The notes: a model not told the origin generated them from the letters alone. Numbered from the stretch's first letter, positions 7,576-16,575 are shown. The stretch: 64,000 bases of DNA from Methylocystis bryophila (GCF_027925445.1 NZ_AP027149.1:3732501-3796500); one strand, 5' to 3'. Numbers and translations: made by a program.

Positions 7576-9210
7576 ATGAACTTTCATCAAGCTCTCGCCG
7601 CCCTGCAATCTCACGCCGCCGCCCTCGAGCCGCTTCGCGCCCGCGATTTTTTCGCGCGCGATCCCGTCCGCTTCCGCGAGTTCTCGGTCGAGATCGACGA
7701 CCTCCTCTTCGATTTCTCCAAGCATAAGATCACCGCCGAGACCGTCCGCCTGCTCATCGAGCTGGCGCGCGCGCGCAATCTGGAAGCGCGGCGCGCGGCG
7801 CTTTTCGCGGGCGAGCCCGTCAACAACACCGAAGGGCGCGCTGCGATGCACATGGCTTTGCGCGATCTCTCGCGCCGTCCGATTCAGATGGGCGGCGTCG
7901 ACATGCGGCCCGAGATCGAGCGCGAGCGTGAGAAGGTCCTGTCCTTCGCGCAGTCCCTCCGCTCGGGCGCGGTGAAGACGTTCGGCGGCGAGCGCTTCAC
8001 CGATGTCGTCAACATCGGCATCGGCGGCTCGGATCTGGGACCGGCGATGGCTTGCCGCGCGCTATCACCCTATCGCAGCGAAGGACCGCGCGCGCATTTC
8101 GTCGCCAATGTCGACGGCGCCGATCTCGCCGATACGCTCAGCTCCCTCGATCTTTCGCGCACGCTGTTCATCGTCTCGTCGAAGACCTTCACGACGCAAG
8201 AGACCATGGCTAACGCGAGAAGCGCCCGCGCGCGCGTCGTCGCGGCGCTCGGCGAAGCCGCGGTGGCGCAGCATTTCGCGGCCGTCTCCACGCGGCTCGA
8301 CAAGGTCGCCGAATTCGGGATTGCGCAGGATCGCGTCTTCGGCTTCTGGGACTGGGTCGGCGGGCGCTACTCGCTCTGGTCGTCGATCGGCTTGGCGCTC
8401 GCCATTTCCGTCGGCCCGGAGAATTTCATCGCCTTTCTGCAGGGCGGCTTCGACGTGGACGAGCATTTCCGCGAAGCGCCGCTCGAAAAAAACATCCCCG
8501 CGCTGATGGGGCTCCTCGGCGTCTTGCACCGCAATGTGCTTGGGCGCGCCGCCCATGCGGTGATTCCTTATGACCAGCGGCTCGCGCGCTTTCCCGCTTA
8601 TCTGCAGCAGCTCGACATGGAGTCGAACGGCAAATCCGTCAGGCGCGACGGCTCAAAGGTCGAGACCGAAACCGGGCCGGTCATCTTCGGCGAGCCCGGC
8701 ACCAATGGCCAGCACGCCTTCTTCCAGCTTCTGCATCAAGGAACGAGCGTCGTCCCGATCGACTTTCTGATCGCCGCCGAGCCCGTCGAATCCGACGAGC
8801 GCCATCACGAGCTGCTCTTTGCGAATTGTCTTGCGCAAAGCGAAGCCTTGATGCGCGGACGCACGCTGGACGAGGCGAAGGCGCTGCTCACCGGCGAAGA
8901 TCGCGCCCCAGAGGAGATCGAGCGTCTCGGGCCGCACAAGGTTTTCCCAGGCGACCGCCCGTCGAGCACGATCCTCTACCGGCGCCTCGATCCACGCACG
9001 CTCGGACGTCTCGTCGCGCTCTATGAGCACAAGGTCTTCGTGCAGTCGGTCATCTGGGACATCAATCCCTTCGACCAATGGGGCGTGGAGCTCGGCAAGG
9101 AGCTGGCTAACCGTCTTGCGCCGATCGTCGCCGATCCCTCGCGCGCGACCGCCGATCTGGACGCCTCGACGGCGGGGTTGATCGGATGGCGGCGGGCGAC
9201 AGCGGGCTGA
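7576..9210 (+). CDS. pgi: Glucose-6-phosphate isomerase
   Basis: Interconverts glucose 6-phosphate and fructose 6-phosphate in the cytoplasm. The 544-residue length is that of the bacterial enzyme. Visible landmarks are NIGIGGSDLGPAMACRAL (substrate-phosphate region), SSKTFTTQETMANA, the signature DWVGGRYSLWSSIGL, the catalytic-Glu region VRRDGSKVETETGPVIFGEP, and GQHAFFQLLHQG. The ATG at 7576 is chosen because homologues begin near MNFHQAL; the frame is open further upstream but the added residues are Arg-rich and not protein-like. It is divergent from the Ntn hydrolase and followed by a hairpin at 9230. Confidence 0.97.
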   Translation: MNFHQALAALQSHAAALEPLRARDFFARDPVRFREFSVEIDDLLFDFSKHKITAETVRLLIELARARNLEARRAALFAGEPVNNTEGRAAMHMALRDLSRRPIQMGGVDMRPEIEREREKVLSFAQSLRSGAVKTFGGERFTDVVNIGIGGSDLGPAMACRALSPYRSEGPRAHFVANVDGADLADTLSSLDLSRTLFIVSSKTFTTQETMANARSARARVVAALGEAAVAQHFAAVSTRLDKVAEFGIAQDRVFGFWDWVGGRYSLWSSIGLALAISVGPENFIAFLQGGFDVDEHFREAPLEKNIPALMGLLGVLHRNVLGRAAHAVIPYDQRLARFPAYLQQLDMESNGKSVRRDGSKVETETGPVIFGEPGTNGQHAFFQLLHQGTSVVPIDFLIAAEPVESDERHHELLFANCLAQSEALMRGRTLDEAKALLTGEDRAPEEIERLGPHKVFPGDRPSSTILYRRLDPRTLGRLVALYEHKVFVQSVIWDINPFDQWGVELGKELANRLAPIVADPSRATADLDASTAGLIGWRRATAG

Positions 9211-9229
9211 CAAGAGACTGCGCGCATCC

Positions 9230-9255
9230 CCCTCTCCCCGCGAGCGGGGAGAGGG
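9230..9255. terminator. GC-rich perfect hairpin downstream of pgi
   Basis: Arms CCCTCTCCCCGC and GCGGGGAGAGGG pair perfectly around GA, 20 bp after the pgi stop. There is no T-tract, so it may be a dispersed REP-like hairpin serving as an mRNA 3' end. An identical 26-bp hairpin recurs at 9358-9383. Confidence 0.55.
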
Positions 9256-9357
9256 CCGGGGTGAGGGGCTTGGGGGATTGTCAATCCGCGTTGCAGCGCA
9301 AGAGACCCGGAGAAATTCGGCGCCGTCGCCGGCAGGCTCCCATGCCCCTCTCCCTAA

Positions 9358-9383
9358 CCCTCTCCCCGCGAGCGGGGAGAGGG
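9358..9383. repeat. Second copy of the GC-rich hairpin
   Basis: The 26-bp palindrome is identical to 9230-9255 and is preceded by a half-copy (CCCCTCTCCCTAA). The pair bracket about 100 bp of unremarkable DNA between pgi and the vapC remnant. Confidence 0.7.
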
Positions 9384-9409
9384 AACGCGAGTCGCAGCGC
9401 TCATCTCAG

Positions 9410-9466
9410 AAACCCCACGATATAGTTCACCGCGTCCATGTTGGGTTGTGCAATCGCGCGCGCGCC
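9410..9466 (-). pseudogene. Fragment of trpS 3' end (duplicate)
   Basis: About 55 bp beginning AAACCCCACGATAT match the last codons and flank of trpS at 10312-10368 with only a handful of substitutions and a one- or two-base gap. The original encodes the C-terminal NMDAVKDIVGFLR of tryptophanyl-tRNA synthetase. The duplicate is in the same orientation and lies on the far side of the vapBC remnant, so the two copies bracket it as direct repeats. Confidence 0.75.
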
Positions 9467-9507
9467 GACCGCACTCAGCCATCCCGCCCTGTCAAAATGA
9501 AGCCAGT

Positions 9508-9902
9508 TCAGAGGCAGAACGTCAGGTCGGTGTCCGTGAAATCATTGCCCTTGAACAGCAAGGGCGCATCCATGGTCTTGGCGAGCGCTTACGCTGCGCA
9601 ATCGCAAAAGTTGAGACGCGCATTGGCGTCGATGCCTTGCCGTAGCGACGAAAGGCCTCTAGCGCCAAGGCGGCGAGATGTAGGTCGTGCGGGACGATCT
9701 CGGCATTGATGAGGGCCAGAAAGTCTTCAAGGTCGTAAAGGCCGTTGACGCCGCGTCTCGCGATGAGGACGTGGCCCGCCTCTTGATAGGTGATCGCGCT
9801 GACGAGGCAACGATCCGCGGCGGCTATCGCCTCGTAAAAGGCGGCGCGCTCCGGTTCGTGATTGAGAATTGCGATCAGCGCCGACGTATCGATGACGATC
9901 AT
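9508..9902 (-). pseudogene. vapC: vapC-type PIN-domain toxin, inactivated
   Basis: The N-terminal two thirds read as a PIN-domain ribonuclease: VIDTSALIAILNHEPE with the first catalytic Asp, then SAITYQEAGHVL with the acidic residue. Near 9635 the frame is lost: adding one base restores the expected C-terminus (RLNFCDCAA, ALAKTMDAPLLFKGNDF, TDTDL) up to a stop at 9508. In that restored frame the codon expected for Tyr is TAA (9589-9591). Two independent lesions therefore inactivate it. The frame as it stands ends at 9522 with an unrelated Arg/Ser-rich tail that lacks the last catalytic Asp. The start overlaps vapB by 4 bp. Confidence 0.82.
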
Positions 9903-10183
9903 CGCGGCAAGCCGAAATCATCATAACCGATGATCTCGTCGATAGACCTCGGGTCGGCGACGGGCCGCGCCGCGCTACGCACGGCGATTTCTTCCATCCA
10001 GGCAATCAGCTCGTTTTTGGTCAGATTGGCAGGAACCGGGGTCGCGGCGCGACGCCACGCCACCCTGTCGCCCGCATGGGAAAGAGCTTCGCGTAAAATC
10101 TCCTCGGGCGTTCGACCTGTCTGGTCAGCCTTCGCCTCGAGCAGAGCCTGTATGTCCCGGGACAGAATTATCATCAGCGACAT
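9899..10183 (-). CDS. vapB: VapB-type antitoxin
   Basis: The 94-residue product starts SLMIILSRDIQALLEAKADQ and resembles the short transcription-factor antitoxins (Rv0623/PSK family) that pair with PIN toxins: an N-terminal ribbon-helix-helix-like part and an extended acidic C-terminus ending YDDFGLPR that would wrap the toxin. The 4-bp ATGA overlap with vapC is typical. Because the toxin gene is broken, this antitoxin is probably an orphan, free only to autorepress. Confidence 0.8.
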   Translation of the reverse strand: MSLMIILSRDIQALLEAKADQTGRTPEEILREALSHAGDRVAWRRAATPVPANLTKNELIAWMEEIAVRSAARPVADPRSIDEIIGYDDFGLPR

Positions 10184-10302
10184 TTAGCATGAAACAGCCG
10201 ATAAGCCCACAATCCGTGCTCGCTTTTGGCGTTTTCAGCCACTCACGCGCGCATGGCTCACACGAGGCAGGACGGCCCTCCTCGGCAGGAACGAGCGCCG
10301 CA

Positions 10303-11340
10303 TTACCGCAAAAACCCCACGATATCCTTCACCGCGTCCATGTTGGGCTGCGCAATCTCGCGCGCGCGGCGTGCGCCGTCGCGCAGCACGCCGTCGATAT
10401 AGGCCGGATCATTGGTGATCCGGCGCATCTCGGCGGTGATGGGCGAAAGCTTCGCCACCGCGAGATCGACGAGAGCGTTCTTGAACGCCGAGAAATTCGC
10501 GCCGCCGAACTCCGAGAGCACGTCGACTTTGCCACGTCCCGAGAGCGCCGCGTAGATGCCGATGAGATTGGCCGCCTCGGGCCGCCCCGCCAAGCCCGCT
10601 TCCTCGCTCGGCAGAGGCTCGGGATCGGTCTTGGCCTTGCGGACCTTCTGCGCGATGGAGTCTGCGTCGTCGGAAAGGTTGATGCGGGAATAGTCGGAGG
10701 CGTCCGATTTCGACATTTTCTTCGCGCCGTCGCGCAGGCTCATGACGCGCGTCGCGGGACCCGAGATCAGCGGCTCGGGCAAGGGGAAGAAGACGCCGTC
10801 GCCATAGCCGTTGCGCGTGATCGACTCAGCAAAGTCGTTGTTGAACTTCTGCGCGATGTCGCGCGCGAGCTCGAGATGCTGCTTCTGGTCCTCGCCGACC
10901 GGCACATGCGTCGCGCGATAGAGCAGAATGTCCGCCGCCATCAGCACCGGATAATCATAGAGCCCGACCGAGGCGTTCTCGCGATCCTTGCCGGCCTTGT
11001 CCTTGAACTGCGTCATGCGGTTGAGCCAGCCGATGCGCGCAATGCAGTTCAAGACCCAGGCGAGCTCGGCGTGCTCGGGCACGAGGCTCTGGTTGAAGAT
11101 GACGTTCTTCGCGGGGTCGATGCCGCAGGCGATGAAGGCCGCCGCGATCTCGCGCGTATTGGCGCTGAGCGTCAGCGGGTCTTGCGGCTGCGTGATCGCG
11201 TGCAGATCGACGACGCAATAGAGACAGTCATAGCTCTTCTGCAGCTCGACGAATTTGACGATCGCGCCGAGATAGTTGCCAAGATGCAGATTGCCGGTGG
11301 ACTGCACGCCGGAAAAGACGCGCTCTTTGAAACTGGACAT
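10303..11340 (-). CDS. trpS: Tryptophanyl-tRNA synthetase
   Basis: Class I aminoacyl-tRNA synthetase that charges tRNA-Trp. The 345-residue length matches bacterial TrpRS. The HIGH-equivalent is TGNLHLGNYLG at about residues 15-25, and the second ATP-binding motif is KKMSKSD. The AIDQ-like region appears as PVGEDQKQHLELARD. The ATG at 11340 is chosen because MSSFKERVFSGVQ is the usual N-terminus; the frame continues upstream without homology. Its 3' end is partly duplicated at 9410, beyond a vapBC remnant. Confidence 0.97.
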   Translation of the reverse strand: MSSFKERVFSGVQSTGNLHLGNYLGAIVKFVELQKSYDCLYCVVDLHAITQPQDPLTLSANTREIAAAFIACGIDPAKNVIFNQSLVPEHAELAWVLNCIARIGWLNRMTQFKDKAGKDRENASVGLYDYPVLMAADILLYRATHVPVGEDQKQHLELARDIAQKFNNDFAESITRNGYGDGVFFPLPEPLISGPATRVMSLRDGAKKMSKSDASDYSRINLSDDADSIAQKVRKAKTDPEPLPSEEAGLAGRPEAANLIGIYAALSGRGKVDVLSEFGGANFSAFKNALVDLAVAKLSPITAEMRRITNDPAYIDGVLRDGARRAREIAQPNMDAVKDIVGFLR

Positions 11341-11712
11341 GGGCTCGGAGGGGTGAGGGTTCAGTCGGCGGGTCTTATGGCGAAGCAAGGCCTTGTGCGC
11401 AAGTGGCCCCGCGCGCCGGCAGGGCTGAACCGCTCTGCCCGGCGCGACGACGAAGCGCACGCCGCCTGCGCGACCCTCTCCGTCGCAACGCGAGGCCGCC
11501 CCCACAGCTTTGTCCATTGAACCCGACTCACAAACGGGGTCCGCGCGACTCAACCCCTCTTAAATCAACGGATTTCAGCCACACGCGCGGCGCGGAGCCA
11601 GTTTCCCCGGCTCGCGCGATGGGAAAAAATTCTGAGAAACCCGTTGCCAAGGGTGAAGAAAGAGCTACCATCTGGATACAGGGTTCACGCACTTTCATTA
11701 ATGTGAGGGCTT
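11341..11712. other. Divergent intergenic region between trpS and the oxidoreductase cluster
   Basis: The 372 bp must contain the promoters of trpS (minus) and of the long plus-strand cluster that begins at 11713. The part nearest the cluster (about 11620-11712) is distinctly AT-richer than the rest. No well-placed consensus -35/-10 pair or palindrome was identified by eye. Confidence 0.5.
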
Positions 11713-13113
11713 ATGAGTTTGCCAGCCAATGAGCAATTTCTGCACGAGGACAATGCCGCGCTGATTTTCAGCCCGTTGCGGTTCAGAAAATTGCAGGTCA
11801 AGAACCGACTTCTGCGCTCGAGCATATCGGGGACGTTCGACGATTATAACGGCCAGGGCACAAACGCCCGATTGAACTGGGAAGAAAAATTCGCGAAAGG
11901 CGGCATTGGCGCGATCATTTCATCCTATGTGCCGGTGGCGGTGCGCGGCCGCATCCTGACGCGCTACGCGATGATCGACGACGACGACAAGATCCCCTTC
12001 TGGCGCGAGGTCGGCAAGCGCATTCACGCCTACGACTGCCGCTTCATTATGCAGCTTTCCCACTCCGGACGTCAGCAGGATACGGGCGGCGTCGAGAATC
12101 TGTACAAGAAGGCGCTGAGCTCGACCAGCCATCAGGACTATTTCCACGGCATCCAGGCTCAGGCGATGACGACCGCCGAGATCGGCGATGTGGTCGAGCA
12201 TTTCGCGCAGGGCGCGCGGCGCGCGCGGGAAGCCGGGCTCGACGGCGTGGAGCTGCATGGCGCGAACGGCTATCTCATCACGCAATTCTTGAGCTCGGGC
12301 ATCAATGATCGCAATGACGAATATGGCGGAACGGTAGACCGGCGGGCGCGCTTCGTTCTGGAGATCGTCCGCGCCATCCGACGCGAGGTCGGGCAGGATT
12401 TTCATCTGCAGATGAAGATCAACGGCGTCGATCACAATAATTGGCTTTATCCCTGGGAGAAGAAGGGCAATCAGCTCGAAGACACGCTGCAAATTTGCAA
12501 GCTGCTTCTCGACGACGGTAAGGGGGTCGACGCGTTTCACATTTCGAGCGGCTCGACTTTCCCGCATCCTCGCAACCCCCCGGGCGACCTGCCGATGCGC
12601 ACGCTGGCGCGATGGTACGAGGTCATGCTCTCGAAGGGAGCGCGCGCGCCGTTCAATTATGCGGTGTTCAACAATCCGCTCGGCGCGAAGCTGTTCCACT
12701 GGCTGTGGCTCTTCCGCCGCGGCCCGGTCGTGGAAGGCATCAACGCGGCCTATGCGCAGTATCTGCGGAGGGAAATCGTCGCGATCGACCCGAGCGTCAA
12801 AGTGCTCGTGACGGGTGGCTTCCAGCACGCTTCGCGCATCGCCGAGGTCATTCGCAACGAGAGCTGCGACGCGGTGACCATGGCGCGGCCCCTCATCGCC
12901 AACAACAACCTTCCCGAAATTTTAAAAACCGCGGACGGGCCGTCGCCGCAGAAGGCTTGCACCTATTGCAACAAGTGCCTGATCAACGATCTCGAGAATC
13001 CGCTCGGCTGCTATGAGGTCTCGCGCTTCGACGGCGACACCTTCGACGAGAAATGGGACAATTTGATCAAGGAGGTGATGAGCGTCTTCGCGCCGCCGAC
13101 GTACACGAAATAA
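11713..13113 (+). CDS. Old-yellow-enzyme-type NADH:flavin oxidoreductase with Fe-S-like cysteine motif
   Basis: The 466-residue protein is an FMN-binding TIM barrel of the OYE / 2,4-dienoyl-CoA reductase class: FSPLRFRKLQVKNRLLRSS at the N-terminus, FIMQLSHSGRQ, the catalytic-His region GVELHGANGYLITQFLSS, and NDRNDEYGG. After the barrel comes a cysteine cluster C-x2-C-x2-C-x10-C starting at Cys416, close to the 4Fe-4S motif of dienoyl-CoA reductases, but the C-terminal NAD(P)/FAD domain of those approximately 650-residue enzymes is absent. The gene leads the cluster and is followed after 26 bp by a cytochrome gene. Reduction of an activated double bond is inferred; the electron source is unknown. 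Confidence 0.88.
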   Translation: MSLPANEQFLHEDNAALIFSPLRFRKLQVKNRLLRSSISGTFDDYNGQGTNARLNWEEKFAKGGIGAIISSYVPVAVRGRILTRYAMIDDDDKIPFWREVGKRIHAYDCRFIMQLSHSGRQQDTGGVENLYKKALSSTSHQDYFHGIQAQAMTTAEIGDVVEHFAQGARRAREAGLDGVELHGANGYLITQFLSSGINDRNDEYGGTVDRRARFVLEIVRAIRREVGQDFHLQMKINGVDHNNWLYPWEKKGNQLEDTLQICKLLLDDGKGVDAFHISSGSTFPHPRNPPGDLPMRTLARWYEVMLSKGARAPFNYAVFNNPLGAKLFHWLWLFRRGPVVEGINAAYAQYLRREIVAIDPSVKVLVTGGFQHASRIAEVIRNESCDAVTMARPLIANNNLPEILKTADGPSPQKACTYCNKCLINDLENPLGCYEVSRFDGDTFDEKWDNLIKEVMSVFAPPTYTK

Positions 13114-13139
13114 TTCCGTTCGCAAGGAGACTTCTCGGC

Positions 13140-14666
13140 ATGGATTACGATCCACCAACACCGGTCGAAAGCCGGCTGGCGAAGAAGCGTCTGGTTCGCT
13201 GGCTCGTCATCGCCGCACTGGCGCTGCTCGGCGTCTACTACCTCGTTTTCGTCAACCAATATGTGATCGCGTATGAGAACGACGTCGATCACTTCAAGCA
13301 CGGCTCGATCGGCAGCGAGGTCGCCAATGGCGTGCCGACACTGGTGCTTCGGGCCTTGCCAGTCATGTACAAGAATGAGCTTGGACCCGGCGGCTACAGA
13401 AAGTTCGGACTGCTCTACGAGACGCCGAATGCGGAGCTGCCGATCGGCTTCTCGCGGCGGGTCGTGCAGGGCGTAGAGCGCGCGTGGCTGAATTGCGCGG
13501 TCTGTCACGTCGGCACCTACCGATTGGCGGCGGCGGACCCTCCAAAATATCTCTATGGCGCTCCCGCCAACAATTTGCGCTTGCAGGAATTCAGCAAATT
13601 TCTTTTAGGCGTCGGCGCTGATCCCGGCTTTACCGCCGACTCGCTGATTGCCGCCATCAATAGCCCGGAGGTCGGCGGGCGTTTGAATTTTGTCGAAGAA
13701 GCCATTTATCGTCACATTGTCTATCCGCGCGTGCGCGATGCGCTGCAAGAGCTGGGAAAGAAGCTCAGCTTCCTCAACCGGCAGAACGATTGGGGGCCGG
13801 GCCGCGTCGACACCTTCAATCCATACAAAGCCATTCAATTCGGCCAGAGCCTGGACGAGCGCCACATCACGAATGAGGAGCTCAACGGGTCGTCCGACTA
13901 CCCCTCCATTTGGCGCCAACGCCCGCGCGAGGGTTTGTTTCTGCATTGGGACGGCAACAACAGCTCCGTCGACGAACGCAATCTGAGCGCGGCGCTCGGC
14001 GCCGGAGTCACGCCTGTGACCGTGGATCGCAAATCCATCGCGCGCGTCAAGCAATGGACATGGGATCTCACGCCGCCGGAATTTCCGGACCGCTCGGCGA
14101 TCAATCTCGCCGCCGTGGAGCGTGGGCAGGTCCTTTATGCGGAATACTGCGCCTCCTGCCACGGGATGCGTGACAAGGGATCGCAGCAGTACAGCTACGA
14201 CCGTCATCGCTTTCCTGCGCTGGGCGAGGTGACGAGGCTCGACGACATCGCGACCGATCGCGGCCGCTGGGCCTCCTACACGACGGATTTTTCCGGATCG
14301 CAGAACCTGCTCTACGCGGGATACCCTTGGCGGTTCTCTCATTTCCGCAAGACGGGCGGATACGCCAATCAGCCGCTGGACGGCATTTGGGCCCGCTCCC
14401 CCTATCTGCACAACGGCTCGGTGCCGACCTTGCGCGACCTTCTCGAGCCCGCAAAGAACCGGCCGACCGTCTGGTATCGCGGCTCGGACCTCTTCGACGT
14501 GAAGAAGGTCGGCTATCGCAGCGACGCCGAAGCCGGCGCCGAGCTCTTTCGTTATGACACGTCCCTTTCCGGCAATTCGAACGCGGGGCACGAGGGGGCC
14601 TACTATGGCACCGAACTCTTGCCCTCAGATAAAGACGCGCTCGTGGAGTATATGAAAACGCTATGA
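13140..14666 (+). CDS. Membrane-anchored c-type cytochrome with two haem sites, RoxA-like (paralogue 1)
   Basis: A 508-residue protein with one N-terminal membrane segment (about residues 19-38) and a periplasmic domain with two haem c sites, CAVCH at 119-123 and CASCH at 337-341. The C-terminal PLDGIWARSPYLHNGSVP block and the ending VEYMKTL are shared with the other cytochromes of this cluster and resemble the rubber oxygenase RoxA / dihaem peroxidase superfamily. The start ATG follows AAGGAGA. Its stop overlaps the next gene by 4 bp. Electron transfer or direct oxygenation of a hydrophobic substrate in the periplasm are both possible. Only the haem sites and anchoring are seen directly. 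Confidence 0.88.
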   Translation: MDYDPPTPVESRLAKKRLVRWLVIAALALLGVYYLVFVNQYVIAYENDVDHFKHGSIGSEVANGVPTLVLRALPVMYKNELGPGGYRKFGLLYETPNAELPIGFSRRVVQGVERAWLNCAVCHVGTYRLAAADPPKYLYGAPANNLRLQEFSKFLLGVGADPGFTADSLIAAINSPEVGGRLNFVEEAIYRHIVYPRVRDALQELGKKLSFLNRQNDWGPGRVDTFNPYKAIQFGQSLDERHITNEELNGSSDYPSIWRQRPREGLFLHWDGNNSSVDERNLSAALGAGVTPVTVDRKSIARVKQWTWDLTPPEFPDRSAINLAAVERGQVLYAEYCASCHGMRDKGSQQYSYDRHRFPALGEVTRLDDIATDRGRWASYTTDFSGSQNLLYAGYPWRFSHFRKTGGYANQPLDGIWARSPYLHNGSVPTLRDLLEPAKNRPTVWYRGSDLFDVKKVGYRSDAEAGAELFRYDTSLSGNSNAGHEGAYYGTELLPSDKDALVEYMKTL

Positions 14667-15109
14667 AAAACAACGCTCTTTATGATTCGTCCACCGTGTG
14701 GATCGCGCGCTATTCCCTCCTGATCTGGATCGGAATCGCCTTGAACCTGACCCTGATCATCCCGCTGTTCTTCTTTCCGGAGCAGATGATCGCCTTCTTT
14801 CACCTTCAGCCGCTGTCGCAGACGATCTGGGCGCGAGTGGGCGGGATGCTCCTCGCGATCATCTCCGTCTTCTATGTTCCGACGGCGATCGACTTCGCGC
14901 GCTACAGGACCTACGCATGGCTCGGCGTGTTCCCGTCGCGCACTTTCGGGGCCACGTTCTTCGCCGTTGCGGTGTTCCTGTTCAATCAGCCGCCTGGATT
15001 TCTCCTCGTCACGCTCATTGACGGATTCATCGGTTTGACGACGCTGATTTGCCTGATCAAGATCCGTGAGCGGGAGAGTCGTGAGGCCCTTAGCGGAGAG
15101 CGGACATGA
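14663..15109 (+). CDS. Four-helix integral membrane protein, unknown function
   Basis: The 148-residue protein is almost entirely hydrophobic, with membrane segments at roughly residues 17-39, 60-80, 93-112 and 116-135 and a charged C-terminal tail (KIRERESREAL). It overlaps the cytochrome genes on both sides by 4 bp (ATGA), so it is translationally coupled and very likely part of the same system. The topology resembles small DoxX-like proteins, but no diagnostic motif is visible. It may be a membrane partner or quinone-linked anchor for the cytochromes; this is inference. Confidence 0.75.
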   Translation: MKNNALYDSSTVWIARYSLLIWIGIALNLTLIIPLFFFPEQMIAFFHLQPLSQTIWARVGGMLLAIISVFYVPTAIDFARYRTYAWLGVFPSRTFGATFFAVAVFLFNQPPGFLLVTLIDGFIGLTTLICLIKIRERESREALSGERT

Positions 15110-16575
15110 AGACGCTCCTGCTGCCAAAGCTGCTCGCCGGCGCGCTCGTGCTGCTGCTGACGATCACGATCGCCGGCTATCTGATCTTCCTGCGGCCGAT
15201 CGCGCAGCCTTGGACTGCCGATCCGGCGCGATTGTTCAATCACGGCTCCATCGGCAATGAGACGTCGCAAGGTCTTCCCTATTGGATCTGGCGCGTCTTG
15301 CCGCAGATGTTTCCGGAACATTTGCCGGGCCGCCAGGACGGCTATTGCTCGCTCGGATTGTTTTGGGAGCCTGGCGAGGAGTTGCCGGTCGGCTTCTCGA
15401 AGAAGACCATCGGAGTCATTCCGCGAGTCTCCGCGAACTGCGCCTTCTGTCACCAGAGCACCTATCGGCTTCACCCTGACGAGCCCTCGAAGCTGGTTGT
15501 GGGCGGAAGCGGCGGCGCCGTCGATCCGCAGGGTTTTCTGCGCTTCTTGATGCGCTCCGGAGCGGACCCGCGCTTCACCGCCGATAATTTCTTGAACGAG
15601 ATCACAGCGATCTACGACATGCCGCTTTGGGAGCGCGCGCTGTACCGCTACGTGCTTGTCCCATTCACGAAGTCGGCGCTCAACGATCAGGCCAAACGTT
15701 ACGCCTGGATGGACTCGCGCCCGAACTGGGGCGCGGGCCGGATCGATCCGTTCAATCCCGTGAAATTCTATAATCTGAAGCTGGCGGACGACCACACGAT
15801 CGGCAATTCCGACATGATGCCGCTGTGGAATTTGTCGGCTCTGAAGGAGGGCTCCGGCTACGCGTTGCATTGGGACGGCCTCAGCACCTCGCTGGAGGAG
15901 ACCGCGCTTGCGGGCGCCATCGGCGACGGGCTGGTCTCCAACGCCTATGCCGACACGAAGGAGAATCTGGCGCGGATCGATGATTTCATCCGCCTGAACC
16001 AGCCACCGCCGTCGCCGTTCAGCACGACGCTGAACCCGGCCGATCCTTTCCGCGTGGAGACGGCGCAGGTGGAAGCGGGCCGCGTGCTCTATCGCAGTCT
16101 CTGCGCCGACTGCCACGAGCCCACGGGCGCGCGATATCGCACCGTGATTCCCGCCGGTGAAATCGGCACCGACCGCCATCGCATCGACATGTGGACCGCC
16201 GAAGCGGCGGATCGCTACAATCATTACGAGGCGGGCTATAATTGGGGGTTCAAGGCGTTTCAGAAAATCAACGGCTATCTGACGAATGAACTGACCGGCC
16301 TTTGGTTGCGCGGGCCCTATCTGCACAATGGCTCGGTGCCGAGCCTGCGCGAGCTTTTAAATCCCCCGAAGCAACGCCCCTCGGTGTTCTACCGCGGCTA
16401 CGATCTCGTCGACGCGAAGAACGGCGGCTTCGTGAGCCAAGGCGCGGAGGCGGAGCGAGTCGGGTGGCGATACGAGACCTCCACGCCCGGCAACGGCAAC
16501 GAAGGCCATGCCTACGGCGTCGACCTTTCCAATGAGGATAAGGAAAACCTGCTCGCCTACCTGAAGACGCTGTGA
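15106..16575 (+). CDS. Membrane-anchored c-type cytochrome with two haem sites, RoxA-like (paralogue 2)
   Basis: A 489-residue protein with an N-terminal signal anchor (about residues 8-29) and haem sites CAFCH at 112-116 and CADCH at 333-337. Strong similarity to paralogue 1 runs throughout: FNHGSIGNETSQGLPYWIWR against FKHGSIGSEVANGVPTLVLR, WGAGRIDPFNP against WGPGRVDTFNP, LRGPYLHNGSVPSLRELL, and the final LLAYLKTL. The distance between haem sites is also kept. It overlaps the membrane-protein gene by 4 bp. Tandem duplication of one ancestral gene is inferred. Confidence 0.88.
   Translation: MKTLLLPKLLAGALVLLLTITIAGYLIFLRPIAQPWTADPARLFNHGSIGNETSQGLPYWIWRVLPQMFPEHLPGRQDGYCSLGLFWEPGEELPVGFSKKTIGVIPRVSANCAFCHQSTYRLHPDEPSKLVVGGSGGAVDPQGFLRFLMRSGADPRFTADNFLNEITAIYDMPLWERALYRYVLVPFTKSALNDQAKRYAWMDSRPNWGAGRIDPFNPVKFYNLKLADDHTIGNSDMMPLWNLSALKEGSGYALHWDGLSTSLEETALAGAIGDGLVSNAYADTKENLARIDDFIRLNQPPPSPFSTTLNPADPFRVETAQVEAGRVLYRSLCADCHEPTGARYRTVIPAGEIGTDRHRIDMWTAEAADRYNHYEAGYNWGFKAFQKINGYLTNELTGLWLRGPYLHNGSVPSLRELLNPPKQRPSVFYRGYDLVDAKNGGFVSQGAEAERVGWRYETSTPGNGNEGHAYGVDLSNEDKENLLAYLKTL

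Noticed and set aside
9899..11340. Site-specific integration with an integrase at trpS
   Set aside because: The flanking repeats suggest insertion, but no integrase or transposase gene is present, so the mechanism is left open.
10189..11520. Plus-strand frame of 443 codons
   Set aside because: Antisense to trpS; no plausible domain.
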